Of a stretch of 64,000 bases of DNA, positions 44,037 through 53,709 are shown piece after piece (positions within the stretch are counted from its first letter, which is position 1; each line of letters opens with the position of its first letter). The translations under genes were made by a program, and so were the position numbers. Under the pieces are notes generated by a model that was not told the DNA's origin, did no database searches, and saw only the letters and a program-made list of their open reading frames with translations. The DNA is from JAPPHA01 sp965221575. GTDB taxonomy: Bacteria > Pseudomonadota > Alphaproteobacteria > Rhodobacterales > Rhodobacteraceae. The stretch is taken from positions 894,934-958,933 of the forward strand of contig CBDCSM010000013.1 in NCBI GenBank assembly GCA_965221575.1. The letters run 5' to 3'.

Positions 44037-45140
44037 TTAGGCGTGACCAAACAGTTTCCGGTATTTTGTCGTGAACTGATCTCGGCCCTTCAACTTGCTG
44101 GTCACCCAGTCGCCCGCGGTCAGGGCCATCAGGAAGGCGTTGCCGCGCTCCGGTCCGAGGGGCACGACGATGGGTGCCTTGCCCCACGGTGCATAGGGTT
44201 TGATCTTGTTCACGGCCTTGCCCGCTGCAACTGCCTTCAAAGTCTTCTCCAGCCAGGGCTTCTGGCGCATGACCCCTGCGATTGTCATTGCGTCGCCGGT
44301 CGCCGCGACGTCGCCCGCTGTAAATACATTGGGCAGGTTGGAGGGGCGCAGCCACGGATCGACCTTCATGCGACCTGATGTGTCGAGCGCGGCCCCGGGC
44401 ATCGCTTCCGCCAGCTCGGTATTCGCGCGTGATCCTACCGCCGGGATGACCAGATCGGCCGCGATCTCCCGCCCGTTCGAGAGTTTGACCGTTCCGCCTT
44501 CGGGTGCATCCCGGCCGGGTACGGTTTTCGCCCGTGCACCCATGATGACCTCGACGCCCATCTGTTCGACCTTCTTTTGTAGTGAATTGCCAAGTTTTGC
44601 CGGATATCCGGGGAAGAGGGACGCATCGCTCGAAACCAGCGTCACATTCTTCTCCGGATTCGCATGGGCGATTTCGCCAGCCAGTTCGGTTCCAACCGCG
44701 CCGGCGCCGATGATCAGCACGCTGGAGGCGGATGCAAGCGCCCGATTCCAGCGGTCATTGTCACTGCGCAACGCGTTAATGTCGCCGCCGGCCGATTTGA
44801 ATGGTGCGAAATTCGCCGAACCGGTGGCAAGCACTATGTAGTCGGCCACGACATTCGTGCCGTCCGCAAATGTCACGCCGTCGCCATCGACCGAAATCGC
44901 CTCACCTTCCATGACGCGCCCACGCTTGAGCAAGCGGTCATGGGAGATCAGGGCCCGGTCAAGCCAGGCAGGTTCGATTAGTCCGCGGATCATGGCCGGC
45001 GCATGCGTGAAGTGGCTGGCGCGTTCAATCAGCGTTACATCCATCACCGCGTCGAGCGATTTGGCGAGATCTGACCCGAGATAACCGCCACCGACAATTG
45101 CGATTTTTGGTTGACCAGTTTTGCTGCCCGACACGCTCAT
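44037..45140 (-). CDS. FAD/NAD(P)-dependent oxidoreductase (NDH-2/AIF-like)
   Basis: 367 aa. FAD motif KIAIVGGGYLGSDLAKSLD near the N-terminus, DYIVLATGSANFAPF in the middle, NAD(P) motif VLIIGAGAVGTELAGEIAH, and the second FAD-binding strand LPNVFTAGDVAATGD. Cytoplasmic or membrane-peripheral flavoenzyme; electron acceptor unknown. Its ATG overlaps the stop of an upstream fragment by ATGA. Confidence 0.88.
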   Translation of the reverse strand: MSVSGSKTGQPKIAIVGGGYLGSDLAKSLDAVMDVTLIERASHFTHAPAMIRGLIEPAWLDRALISHDRLLKRGRVMEGEAISVDGDGVTFADGTNVVADYIVLATGSANFAPFKSAGGDINALRSDNDRWNRALASASSVLIIGAGAVGTELAGEIAHANPEKNVTLVSSDASLFPGYPAKLGNSLQKKVEQMGVEVIMGARAKTVPGRDAPEGGTVKLSNGREIAADLVIPAVGSRANTELAEAMPGAALDTSGRMKVDPWLRPSNLPNVFTAGDVAATGDAMTIAGVMRQKPWLEKTLKAVAAGKAVNKIKPYAPWGKAPIVVPLGPERGNAFLMALTAGDWVTSKLKGRDQFTTKYRKLFGHA

Positions 45141-45412
45141 TGTGCCAACTCCTCTCCCGCTGACTGCGGTGCAAGCCCGTCCATAGCATTGCCGAGGGCC
45201 ACCATATCTTCTGTCCGGGTCAGGGCGCGGGCATCAGTGTCCCGGACCTCAGACCACCTGCCGATTCCAAGCTTGCCGCAAATATCGGCGCCAAGGTACG
45301 GTGCGATCATCTCCTGCCTATCCGGCACACCGGCACACGCGCGGGGACCTGGTGTGGCTGCAGGAATCACAAGTGGTTTGCCTTGCCAGAACCCGAGTAG
45401 TCGATGAAACGT
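45137..45412 (-). pseudogene. C-terminal fragment of an NAD(P)H/FMN reductase-like protein
   Basis: The frame reads LLGFWQGKPLVIPAATPGPR, then DRQEMIAPYLGADICGKLGI and DARALTRTEDMVALGNAMDG. GKPLVIPAATPGPR resembles the end of flavodoxin-fold NADPH-dependent FMN reductases. An upstream stop and loss of the FMN-binding part make it a fragment. A GTG at 45370 could yield a 77-residue peptide. The family call is tentative. Confidence 0.4.
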
Positions 45413-45529
45413 TCAGAACCAGATTTCGATCCCGTATCCCGGGTTATTCAAACCGGCAAACACCGATTGTGCCTGACAGCCCGCGCAGCATCGGCTATTC
45501 ATTTGTAATGGCAACCATGAGCGCGAGAC

Positions 45530-46147
45530 ATGGGCAGAGTAGAACGCACTGCTAAAGTCTCCAAGCCGGCGACATACCAGGACGTGCTGGATGCACCACC
45601 CCACATGGTGGCAGAAGTCGTCGCCGGAACGCTGCATACGCAACCGAGACCCGCAAAACGCCAAGCCTTGGCGAGTTCGGGACTAGGAATGAAAATCGGC
45701 CCACCATTCAACTATGGCGATGGCGGACCAGGCGGCTGGCTGATCATTGACGAGCCGGAATTGCATCTTGCCGAGGACATCGTTGTGCCGGACATCGCAG
45801 GCTGGAGGCGCGAGACCATGTCCGAGGACATGGACGGCGCGTATTTCACGCAGGCGCCTGACTGGGTCTGCGAGGTCCTGTCGCCATCGACCCGGCAGTT
45901 TGACCAAGGCGAAAAGCGTGCTGTCTACGCCCGCGAGGGCGTCCGCCATCTCTGGTTCGTCGATCCCGACGCGCAGACACTTGAGGACTTCGAGCTTCGC
46001 GGGGACCTGTGGGTAATGCTGACCACACTTGTTGATGATGCACCCGTCTCGCTGCCGCCTTTCGACGCCGTCTCTTTTCCTCTCGACGCCCTCTGGCCGG
46101 AGATCATAAAGCCCGCTATCGCTACCGAGGACGATGAGGATGCGTGA
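45530..46147 (+). CDS. Uma2-family (DUF820) PD-(D/E)XK nuclease-like protein
   Basis: 205 aa. Uma2 layout: ATYQDVLDAPPHMVAEVVAG, LAEDIVVPDIAGWRRE (Asp), PDWVCEVLSPSTRQFD (Glu) and KRAVYAREGVRHLWFVDPDA. The acidic residues and following Lys fit a restriction-endonuclease-like core. Function unknown; the family is abundant in cyanobacteria and in bacteria with many mobile elements. Stand-alone gene. Confidence 0.88.
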   Translation: MGRVERTAKVSKPATYQDVLDAPPHMVAEVVAGTLHTQPRPAKRQALASSGLGMKIGPPFNYGDGGPGGWLIIDEPELHLAEDIVVPDIAGWRRETMSEDMDGAYFTQAPDWVCEVLSPSTRQFDQGEKRAVYAREGVRHLWFVDPDAQTLEDFELRGDLWVMLTTLVDDAPVSLPPFDAVSFPLDALWPEIIKPAIATEDDEDA

Positions 46148-46838
46148 CAGCTCCGTCTTGTTCCTTTCCTGCGGTAAGAGGTGTCTTGGTACTCCCTTTG
46201 CCACACTCCGGAACGCACGTGCTGCCGCGGACATCACCGCAAGGCTCGACCAGTTGGCGTTTTGGCCATACCGGAGATGTGAGACCGGTAGGCAAGGAAG
46301 CAGCGAGCGTCGCATTCATTTCGACTTTTGAATTTCGGTTTGAGTCGTTGCGGATTTCCCCGGATTGTTTCGCGTGGGTTCCGGTGTTTTTTCCACGCTC
46401 TTCCGACATTCTGTTCTGGAAGGCGAATCCTTGTCGGCGGCACTGCGCCATTCCCCCAACCTCGCCGAAGCAAGGGTTAAGGATGAAACGCACTGCTTTG
46501 AGGCGATCGGGCATGTGATCCGGGGACGATGCGTCGTTATTGCGTGCGGTCATGAGAAATTAGAATGCGGTGCGCTCGCCGTCCTTCTCAATGAACACTT
46601 CGAGCATTGGCTCGCCGACGCGCGCTTCCATGTTTAGCCCGACACCCGATGTTGCCTTTGGGCAAGGAATAGCGAATTCGCTCACATAGTACCTGACGAC
46701 TTGGATCCACTTAGCGGTCCAACTGCTCGCCCCACTCCAACGTTTATGTTGGCAGCGGCACCAGCGACTCACGCGCGCTCGTCTCGAACACTGCGCGCCG
46801 GCTTTCTTTCTCCGTCATAGGTGCATCGTTGAGCTTGC
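46148..46838. other. Gene-free region
   Basis: About 690 bp between the Uma2 gene and the end of the first Lrp regulator. No recognisable gene or structured RNA seen. Confidence 0.45.
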
Positions 46839-47360
46839 TCAGGTGTTGCGCTTTTCCCAGTTGCGCTTGAGGAGAAACTGGTTCTTGAAATTCTTCAGCC
46901 CCAGCATAACTTCGGCATCCACGATGTCCTCAACGCCATGGATATGCTCTTCCAGGAAACCTGCAAGATCGCCCGGCTCGTCGCAGATCAGTTCGACCAA
47001 CAGGTCAAACCGACCCGTTACCCACAATATGTACACGACGCTGGATAGCTTACCCAGCCGTTCGGCCACGGTTTGGGGGGTAACCCCCGGGGCCACCTTG
47101 AGGCAGATCATTGCGTCTGCCTTGTAATCTGATGCGGTCGGATCAGCGATGGCCACAATCCGCAAAAGTCCGGCATCCTTCATGCCGTTCACCCGGTTCC
47201 TGACCGTACCTTCCGAGACCTGGAGCTTCTGCGCGATTTCGGAATACGGCCTCCGTCCGTCATCCTCCAGTATCTGAATGATCTCGCTGTTTAGCCGCCC
47301 TTCAACGGAATGGGTGCCTCTCTTTCGTGTCGCCTTTTTCGGCCCTGGTTTATGCGGCAT
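46839..47360 (-). CDS. Lrp/AsnC-family transcriptional regulator 1
   Basis: 173 aa. Basic N-terminal extension (PGPKKATRKRGTH), AsnC HTH (GRRPYSEIAQKLQVSEGTVR), then the ligand-binding ACT-like domain (VVYILWVTGRFDLLVELICD). The end FKNQFLLK is shared with the second Lrp protein at 56038-56568, so they are paralogues. Likely controls the downstream or neighbouring amine-catabolism genes in response to an amino acid or a related ligand. Confidence 0.9.
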   Translation of the reverse strand: MPHKPGPKKATRKRGTHSVEGRLNSEIIQILEDDGRRPYSEIAQKLQVSEGTVRNRVNGMKDAGLLRIVAIADPTASDYKADAMICLKVAPGVTPQTVAERLGKLSSVVYILWVTGRFDLLVELICDEPGDLAGFLEEHIHGVEDIVDAEVMLGLKNFKNQFLLKRNWEKRNT

Positions 47361-47607
47361 ATTTGCTCCGGATCCCTATATGTTTCTCACGCAAAGTCTG
47401 TCTTATGCCCGAATTCGGTGGTGTTGAACATACTGGCCCGGGCCGCGAAACATCAAACTGGAATGAGTGTGCCGACCGGTATCTTTCGAACGGATCGACA
47501 ATGTTCCATTGCGCGCAGGCAGCAAAGCCGTCGTGTTTACGAGCCTGGCAGGAGATCCGTTGTATGACGTGGTTGTTCCCTGCGGCATGCTCAGTAACCC
47601 TGAACGG

Positions 47608-48621
47608 TCACTCCCCGAGAAGCTCACGGATGCCTTCATCCAGAGCCCCGGTAAAGCCGGCGTCGTTCCCCGGGTTTGCGACGCAGTGACCCCAGGGCGA
47701 CGAATATGGTCTGAACTCGGCATTCGGCATGTGCTGAGCCTCAAGTTCATTGTCCTCCGGGGGGAAATAGAGATCCTGCGCGCAGGGCATCAGGATGGCC
47801 CGTGCCTTGATTGATCCGAGAGCAGCCCTGAAATCGCCATTGTATAGTGGTCCGGCCGAGATATCACCTGCTTGCCAGGTAGCCAGTTTGGCCAGCAGAT
47901 CATTGGCATCCCATCCTTCGACATGATCGATTTCCCAGGCGACCAGAAGGTCCTCGACGGTTTCGAATCCCAGTTGACGATAGAGTCCTTCGCGAAAGAA
48001 GGCCTGCGAAAATGCCCATCCGGCATAGACGCGGCCAAAGGCTCTCAGTCCGGCCACCGGCGGGTTGTCGTAATCGCCCCCATTCCAGGCCTGGTCGGCG
48101 CAGAGCGCTGCCTTGACGCCTTCCAGAAAGACAATGTTGTGCGCGGACGTCTTGGCGGACGCACAGAACGGCAGGATCGCCTCAACCATGTCCGGGAATT
48201 GCGCCGCCCATTGGTAGGATTGGCACCCGGCCATGGACCAACCTGCGACAAGCGCAATTTTCTTGATACCGAGATAATCGTGAATCAACCGGTGCTGCGC
48301 GGCAATGTTGTCCCACATATGCACAAACGGAAAGCGCGGCCCGTCCTGAGGAGCGGGTGCGTTCGATGGCGACGATGAGCGTCCGTTGCCGAACAGGTTC
48401 GGACTGACGACAAAGTGGCGAGCGGGATCAATGGCGTGTCCTGGTCCGAAGAACCCCTCGTTTCGGGTGTTCGTTCCGGTGTAGAAGGTCGGAAGGACAA
48501 TGACATTGTCACGCGCAGGCGAGAGCTTGCCGTAGGTTTGGTAGGCCAGTTTGCCATCCTTCAGTGTCTCGCCCGACAGCAGTGGGAAATCTCCAAGTTC
48601 AAGAATCTGGTAGTCCGACAT
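47608..48621 (-). CDS. Alpha/beta hydrolase, homoserine O-acetyltransferase (MetX)-like
   Basis: 337 aa from the ATG at 48621, preceded by GGAGGAGAAGGA. Fold marks: GKLAYQTYGKLSPARDNVIV, VVSPNLFGNGRSSSPSN, nucleophile elbow VAGWSMAGCQSYQWA, acid CAQDLYFPPEDN and base His in SPWGHCVANPG. Like MetX but in a catabolic cluster; more likely a hydrolase or acyltransferase acting on a cluster intermediate than a methionine enzyme. Downstream of the GlnT-like gene. Confidence 0.85.
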   Translation of the reverse strand: MSDYQILELGDFPLLSGETLKDGKLAYQTYGKLSPARDNVIVLPTFYTGTNTRNEGFFGPGHAIDPARHFVVSPNLFGNGRSSSPSNAPAPQDGPRFPFVHMWDNIAAQHRLIHDYLGIKKIALVAGWSMAGCQSYQWAAQFPDMVEAILPFCASAKTSAHNIVFLEGVKAALCADQAWNGGDYDNPPVAGLRAFGRVYAGWAFSQAFFREGLYRQLGFETVEDLLVAWEIDHVEGWDANDLLAKLATWQAGDISAGPLYNGDFRAALGSIKARAILMPCAQDLYFPPEDNELEAQHMPNAEFRPYSSPWGHCVANPGNDAGFTGALDEGIRELLGE

Positions 48622-48689
48622 TGCTGTCCTTCTCCTCCCGGTAGAACTCCCCTTGTTCAAACTTCACGGGCACGCCGTCCGCCCGGATG

Positions 48690-50129
48690 TCAATAGAGTC
48701 GAAGGTATTCTTTCACCTCCCAGTCTGTGACCGACTGGTGATAGCGTTCCCATTCGTCGGTCTTGTAATCGAGATAGGAATTGAGCATCACCTGACCCAG
48801 GACTTGTTCGGCAATCTCGTCCCGGCGAAGTGCCTCGACAGCATCGAAAAGGGTTCGCGGCAGACGGCGAATACCCTTTTCGAACAACTCGGCCTCGGTC
48901 TTGGAGTACAGGTCGAAATCGGATGGTTTGCCAGGGTCGATCTTGTTCCTGATCCCCTTCACCATGCAGGCCAGGTGCATCGCCATTGCAAGGTAGACGT
49001 TCATCGTCATGTCGCAGGCGCGGTTTTCGATGCAGTATCGGCTCTGAGGCAGTCGGAACTGCGCTGAACGGTTGTTGTGGCCGTAGGTGACGTTCGTAGG
49101 CGCCCAGGTCACCGTGCCGCCCTCGAATCCGCCCACGCGCGGGACCAGACCATTATACGAATTCACGGTCGGGCAGGTGATCGCCGTGATTGCCTCGGAG
49201 TGCTGCATCAACCCGCCCACGGCCCAGCGACATTCGTCGCTCCAATCGCCATCCTCATTTCTGAAAATGTTCTCGCCGGGGCGACTTTCATGGCCGATCG
49301 ACACGTTGATATGTGCACCAGACCGCCAGTCACCCATCGTGGGTTTCGGCATGAAGGTCACGAAACAGCCGTGTAACTTGGCCACCTCTTTCAACATGAT
49401 GCGCAGAAATGCCAGGCGGTCAGACATTTCCAGCATGTTGGTGTAGTGAAAATCCAGCTCGAACTGTGAGTAGGCACCCTCTGCCACCACGTCATGGAGA
49501 TTCCAATCCAGTTCTTCGATGTAGTCAATCATGTCCTTGAGGAAGGACATCGAATCCACCGAGTATTCCACGTCATAGCCAAATGCCTGACGGCGCGGCC
49601 GCAGGCCATCTGCCGGATCATCATCGAAGGCTTTGACCGGTTTGCCGGACTCGTCATATTTCATGACGATAAACTCGGGTTCAACTCCGGCGAGACCGGA
49701 ATATCCCTCCTGATCCGCTTCCTGCATGATGCGCCTCAGCGCCTGGCGAGGGCAGACATTGTAGGGGGCATCCTCCCAATAGAGATCGGAAAAGATGATC
49801 GCCATCGAGGTGTCCCAGGGGCAGACGTAAACGGCGTCGAGATCCGGCACGACCACCTGGTCACTGTCTGCAGGGGTAAGTTCAGGCACGTATGAAATCG
49901 AGTGTGCGGCGAACTGCGGTCCCTTTCCGAGGCACAGTTCCTCGAAATCGCTCATAGGAACCGGTTTGGTCTTCGGAATTCCGTGCAGGTCGATCCACGC
50001 GCCCATCACGTATTTGACGCCTGCTTCTTCCAGCCGCCTCCTGACATCCGGAATCCTGGGCCGGTTGCGTTCGACCGCGTCGCCGATGTGATCAAAGTAG
50101 ATTCTGCCGCTTACGTTGTCCGTGGGCAT
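48690..50129 (-). CDS. Glutamine-synthetase-family ligase (GlnT / gamma-glutamylamide synthetase-like)
   Basis: 479 aa with AGGAGG before the ATG. GS core: GVEPEFIVMKYDESGKP, EGAYSQFELDFHYTNML, KPTMGDWRSGAHINVSIG, NSYNGLVPRVGG and NNRSAQFRLPQSRYCIENRA. The layout matches type III-like GlnT and gamma-glutamylmethylamide or polyamine synthetases rather than GlnA. Likely glutamylates an amine released by the Rieske oxygenase, within the operon 51903-47608. Confidence 0.88.
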   Translation of the reverse strand: MPTDNVSGRIYFDHIGDAVERNRPRIPDVRRRLEEAGVKYVMGAWIDLHGIPKTKPVPMSDFEELCLGKGPQFAAHSISYVPELTPADSDQVVVPDLDAVYVCPWDTSMAIIFSDLYWEDAPYNVCPRQALRRIMQEADQEGYSGLAGVEPEFIVMKYDESGKPVKAFDDDPADGLRPRRQAFGYDVEYSVDSMSFLKDMIDYIEELDWNLHDVVAEGAYSQFELDFHYTNMLEMSDRLAFLRIMLKEVAKLHGCFVTFMPKPTMGDWRSGAHINVSIGHESRPGENIFRNEDGDWSDECRWAVGGLMQHSEAITAITCPTVNSYNGLVPRVGGFEGGTVTWAPTNVTYGHNNRSAQFRLPQSRYCIENRACDMTMNVYLAMAMHLACMVKGIRNKIDPGKPSDFDLYSKTEAELFEKGIRRLPRTLFDAVEALRRDEIAEQVLGQVMLNSYLDYKTDEWERYHQSVTDWEVKEYLRLY

Positions 50130-50330
50130 TTGTTTTCCTCCTGTCAGGGTTTCACCGCGCTTGTCCGTGGGTCCGGATTGCAGCAGGCCCGGATAATGGA
50201 TGGTTCTGCGCCGCCACCTCGCGGAATCCGGGCACCGGGTCCGGGCCGCCGGGACTTGGCATGACTGGATCCGGAACCCGGCCAGTGATTACCGGGACGC
50301 TGCCGGGCACCGCGGATTCATGCCCGTCAA

Positions 50331-50774
50331 TCAGGACCCTTCCATGGCCAGGTGTTTCAGAATGGATTCGTTAAGTTCCACCTTGTAGCCGTCCGGGTCC
50401 TCGCAAAACGCGATCACGCGGGTGCCGCCTTTCATCGGCCCGGGTGGACGGGTGATGTTGACGCCAGCCGCGGCCAGTTCTTCGCATGCCTTGTGAACGT
50501 CCGGGGTCTCGATGCAGACGTGACCCCAGCCATTTCCCTTTTCGTAAGGCTCTTCCCGATCCCAGTTGGCCGTCAGTTCCAGTGTCGGATACTCCGCCTC
50601 GGGGCCGTAACCGATAAAGGTGTTGGTAAATCTGCCTTCGGGATAGTCGGTGCGGCGAAGGACACTCATCCCCAGAATGCCGCAATAGAATTCCAGCGAC
50701 TTGTCCATGTCCAGGACACGCATCATTGTGTGAGCGAGGCGGAAGCCGCGCGAGATGCCGGAGTCGTCTGCCAT
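50331..50774 (-). CDS. gloA: Lactoylglutathione lyase / glyoxalase I-like
   Basis: 147 aa. Features: RLAHTMMRVLDMDKSLEFYC with the first metal His, PTLELTANWD with Glu, GWGHVCIETPDVHKACEEL with the second His and KVELNESILKH with the final Glu. This is the complete four-ligand set of GloA. It detoxifies methylglyoxal with glutathione; in this operon it may handle an aldehyde formed by the oxygenase. Confidence 0.9.
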   Translation of the reverse strand: MADDSGISRGFRLAHTMMRVLDMDKSLEFYCGILGMSVLRRTDYPEGRFTNTFIGYGPEAEYPTLELTANWDREEPYEKGNGWGHVCIETPDVHKACEELAAAGVNITRPPGPMKGGTRVIAFCEDPDGYKVELNESILKHLAMEGS

Positions 50775-50790
50775 GACGGTTTTCCTTTCG

Positions 50791-51903
50791 TTAAGTCCTG
50801 TCGCAGTTGATTACGTCACCCGCGACGAGTTCCTGAAATGCGCGCACGCTGTCTTCCCAGACCGGGGACAGAACGCCTCCGCTCTCGGAAACCCGCGATG
50901 CCCGGCCGGCCTGCAGCCGCTCAACCATTGCGTGGTCTTCCTTGTGGACGTCCCACCAAAGCGCTCTCAGCCGTTCGACCTCGGCCGTGGTCATCTGCTG
51001 ACACCCGGTCGTGTACAGGCCGCGCTTCTGTGTCATCGTTTCCGGACCGGTCGGGATGTTGAGATAGATTCCCAACTGATCCGGCATGTACCGGCCCACG
51101 ATGAAGTTCGGGTAGAGCGCCAGGTACCGCGAACTGACAGCAAGACTGCCCGATGTGCCGATCTCATTCTCCAGATCAACGGCACTGCCCAGGCAGTTTC
51201 CATCCATGATCGTGTAGTGATCCGACAAGGGTTGGTCGGTGGTCGAACTGTGTACGAACTGCACATGATATGGTTCGATGAAGTTCTCCATGATGAACTT
51301 CCAATTCGTTGCGACCTCGCCGAAATCCAGTGTGCCGACGCAATTGACCATGTCCCAGTCGATTTCCGCGAGCCGCACAATCAGCGATCCCGCATAGTCT
51401 TCGAAAGGCGGCGCGTCGCCGCTGATGTTGACGAAGACCCAGTCGTGCCAGACATGGGTTCGAACGGGAACCAGGCCGCTACTCGATTTATCGAAACCCT
51501 TGGCGTCCTGCCGGCCGGTCCCTCCGAAGTGCGGTGACGCCCTCAGTGTTCCGTTCAGATCATACGCCCAGGCGTGGTAGGGGCAGCGAATGAGCTTGCC
51601 GACATTTTTCGGTGTGTCGACAAGCTTGAGACACCGGTGCCTGCAGATATTGTGGAAGACCCTGATTCCGCCTTCGCCGTTGCGAACCATGAGAAGCGGG
51701 TGGCCTGCCGCGGTGACGGGCACGGTGTCACCGGCATTCTTTAACTCGTGAGCAAATCCGATACAGACCCAGTTCCGCCAAAACACGGAGTCGCACTCGA
51801 GCTTCCAGAAATCTCCGTCGGTGTAGGCGGCCGCCGGCAGCCCGCGCCTGGGTTCCGTTTCTTCGAAAAAGGGCTCCAGCAGGGATTGCATAGCGCTTGT
51901 CAT
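50791..51903 (-). CDS. Rieske non-heme iron oxygenase, GbcA/CntA-like
   Basis: 370 aa from the ATG at 51903, preceded by GGGAGGTGGAAG. Rieske cluster: Cys87-x-His89 (ICRHRCLK) and Cys107-x2-His110 (RCPYHAW). Mononuclear iron site in NFIEPYHVQFVHSSTT. N-dealkylating members of this branch demethylate betaines, carnitine or stachydrine. No reductase gene is present nearby. First gene of the operon with glyoxalase, GlnT-like and MetX-like genes. Confidence 0.9.
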   Translation of the reverse strand: MTSAMQSLLEPFFEETEPRRGLPAAAYTDGDFWKLECDSVFWRNWVCIGFAHELKNAGDTVPVTAAGHPLLMVRNGEGGIRVFHNICRHRCLKLVDTPKNVGKLIRCPYHAWAYDLNGTLRASPHFGGTGRQDAKGFDKSSSGLVPVRTHVWHDWVFVNISGDAPPFEDYAGSLIVRLAEIDWDMVNCVGTLDFGEVATNWKFIMENFIEPYHVQFVHSSTTDQPLSDHYTIMDGNCLGSAVDLENEIGTSGSLAVSSRYLALYPNFIVGRYMPDQLGIYLNIPTGPETMTQKRGLYTTGCQQMTTAEVERLRALWWDVHKEDHAMVERLQAGRASRVSESGGVLSPVWEDSVRAFQELVAGDVINCDRT

Positions 51904-52084
51904 TCTTCCACCTCCCAGCTTTTTCAGGCTTGGCATCTACCGGTTCGACAAACGGCATCGCGTGTCATGCTTTTCGGCAGTGAACCGCGCGCTTCTTGCG
52001 CTGTCCAGAGTTTTTTTGATTTTTTCGCAAGTTTTTCTGACGACATCGTAGAATATAGCTCATTTTCCAACCTTAAGATGAATA

Positions 52085-52092
52085 ATTCGTAA
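52085..52092 (-). promoter_or_regulatory. Half-site resembling the Lrp-type palindrome
   Basis: ATTCGTAA at 52085-52092 equals one arm of the perfect palindrome at 55972-55988. It lies about 180 bp upstream of the Rieske 1 gene in an AT-rich segment. Inference only. Confidence 0.3.
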
Positions 52093-52221
52093 CGGGCTCG
52101 GCACATACTTACTGTCGACATGGCTATGTGACGCCGTTCCGGGCAAAATGAACCTGATCATCAGGCTGGTGACGGATGCGGGTCAATCGAACAAAGCTGA
52201 ACAGACGCGGAGGCCACCGAA

Positions 52222-53040
52222 TCAATTCGATTCGAGAACCGCGTTTAGGAATTGCTGTGTCCGTTCGCGCCGGGGGTTCTCGAACAGTTCCTTTGGCGAG
52301 CCCTGTTCCTCGATTGCGCCGTTATAGAAGAAGCAGACCCGGTCCGAGATATCCTTTGCGAAACCCATCTGGTGGGTGACCATGAGCATGGTCAGGTTGT
52401 GGGCGCCGACCAGTTTGCGGATGACATTGGTCACCTCGCCGATCACTTCCGGATCGAGTGCCGAAGTGACCTCGTCGAACAGCATGATCTTGGGTCGCAT
52501 GGCGAGCGCGCGCGCGATCGCGACCCGTTGCTGCTGACCGCCCGACAGGCGCGAGGGGTGCTGGTCGCGCTTGTCGGCCATGCCCACCATTTCCAGCAAC
52601 TCCATGGAGCGGTCCTCCGCCTCTTTCCGCGGCATTCGCAGCACCTGGACAGGCCCTTCCATGCAGTTTTGCAGGGCGGTCATGTGCGGGAACAGGTTAA
52701 AATGCTGGAAACACATGCTTATCTTGCTGCGGATACGCCGGATATGAGCGGGGTTCGCCGGAGCCAATACGCCGTCCTTGTCCATGTGGGTCAGAGGCTC
52801 GCCATCAACGTAGATTACGCCGGCGTTGATCATTTCCAATGTCATCAGCATCCGCAGAACGGTCGTCTTGCCGGATCCCGACGGACCGATGATGGTGACC
52901 ATTTCGCCCGTTGCCACGTCCAGGTTGAGATCGTCGAGCACGGTCAGCGCGCCATAACTCTTCCGTACGTTCCGGAATCGGACCATCGGGGTGTCGTCGC
53001 CCTCCAGCAGCAGGGGATACTGGCGCATGTCTTCAGTCAT
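52222..53040 (-). CDS. ABC transporter ATP-binding protein, amino-acid/ectoine type (EhuA-like)
   Basis: 272 aa. Walker A GPSGSGKT at residues 52-59, Q-loop CFQHFNLFPHMTAL, signature LSGGQQQRVAIARALAM, Walker B IMLFDEVTSALD. The insert GEPLTHMDKDGVLAPANPAH is typical of EhuA-type subunits. It energises the two permeases encoded just upstream, separated by 3 bp. Confidence 0.92.
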   Translation of the reverse strand: MTEDMRQYPLLLEGDDTPMVRFRNVRKSYGALTVLDDLNLDVATGEMVTIIGPSGSGKTTVLRMLMTLEMINAGVIYVDGEPLTHMDKDGVLAPANPAHIRRIRSKISMCFQHFNLFPHMTALQNCMEGPVQVLRMPRKEAEDRSMELLEMVGMADKRDQHPSRLSGGQQQRVAIARALAMRPKIMLFDEVTSALDPEVIGEVTNVIRKLVGAHNLTMLMVTHQMGFAKDISDRVCFFYNGAIEEQGSPKELFENPRRERTQQFLNAVLESN

Positions 53041-53043
53041 TTT

Positions 53044-53706
53044 CTAAAGTCCCATCCTGACGCGCACCCAGCGTTCGAACAGGGTGACGAAAAAGGCGGC
53101 CGGCAGCGAGATCGCGAGAAAGATCACGCCGACCATCGTGTAGGGTTCCAGGTAGCGGTAGCTCTGCGCGCCGACCGCATTGGCGGTGTGCATCAGTTCG
53201 GCGACGCCGATAACCGACAGCATCGGCGTATCCTTGAAGATGCCCACAAGGTAGTTTCCCATCCCGGAGATCGCCGGAGGCAGGGCCTGTGGAATGATGA
53301 TGCGGCGGTAGGTCTGGACGATGGACATGTTGATCGCGGTCGCAGCCTCCCACTGCCCCCTGGGGACACTCTCGATTCCACCTCGATAGACCTCCGACAG
53401 GTACGCCCCGTAGTGCAGCCCGATTGCGATCAGGCCCGAGGTCCAGGGTGACAGCTCGATACCGAACTGGGGCCCCACGTAGAAAACGAAGAACACCTGC
53501 AACAACAGCGGTGTCGAGCGGATCAGCTCGACGAATTCGCGAACGACCAGTGTCAGCGGGCGGTACGGCGTGCGCTGCGCGAGCACCAGTACGAGTCCAA
53601 GGACAATGGCGATCGCATAGCCGCCACCCGCGGCCAGAAGTGTCTTTCCCGTCGCATCGACGAAGCGCGGCACCAATTCCCAGGTCCAGCCCCAGCGCCA
53701 TTCCAT
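53044..53706 (-). CDS. ABC transporter permease (HisM/EhuD-like)
   Basis: 220 aa. Segments: LLAAGGGYAIAIVLGLVLVL, the conserved ELIRSTPLLLQVFFVFYVGP, the EAA loop VPRGQWEAATAINMSIVQTY, and PYTMVGVIFLAISLPAAFF. Polar amino-acid-type permease. It sits 3 bp from each neighbour. Confidence 0.92.
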   Translation of the reverse strand: MEWRWGWTWELVPRFVDATGKTLLAAGGGYAIAIVLGLVLVLAQRTPYRPLTLVVREFVELIRSTPLLLQVFFVFYVGPQFGIELSPWTSGLIAIGLHYGAYLSEVYRGGIESVPRGQWEAATAINMSIVQTYRRIIIPQALPPAISGMGNYLVGIFKDTPMLSVIGVAELMHTANAVGAQSYRYLEPYTMVGVIFLAISLPAAFFVTLFERWVRVRMGL

Positions 53707-53709
53707 CGT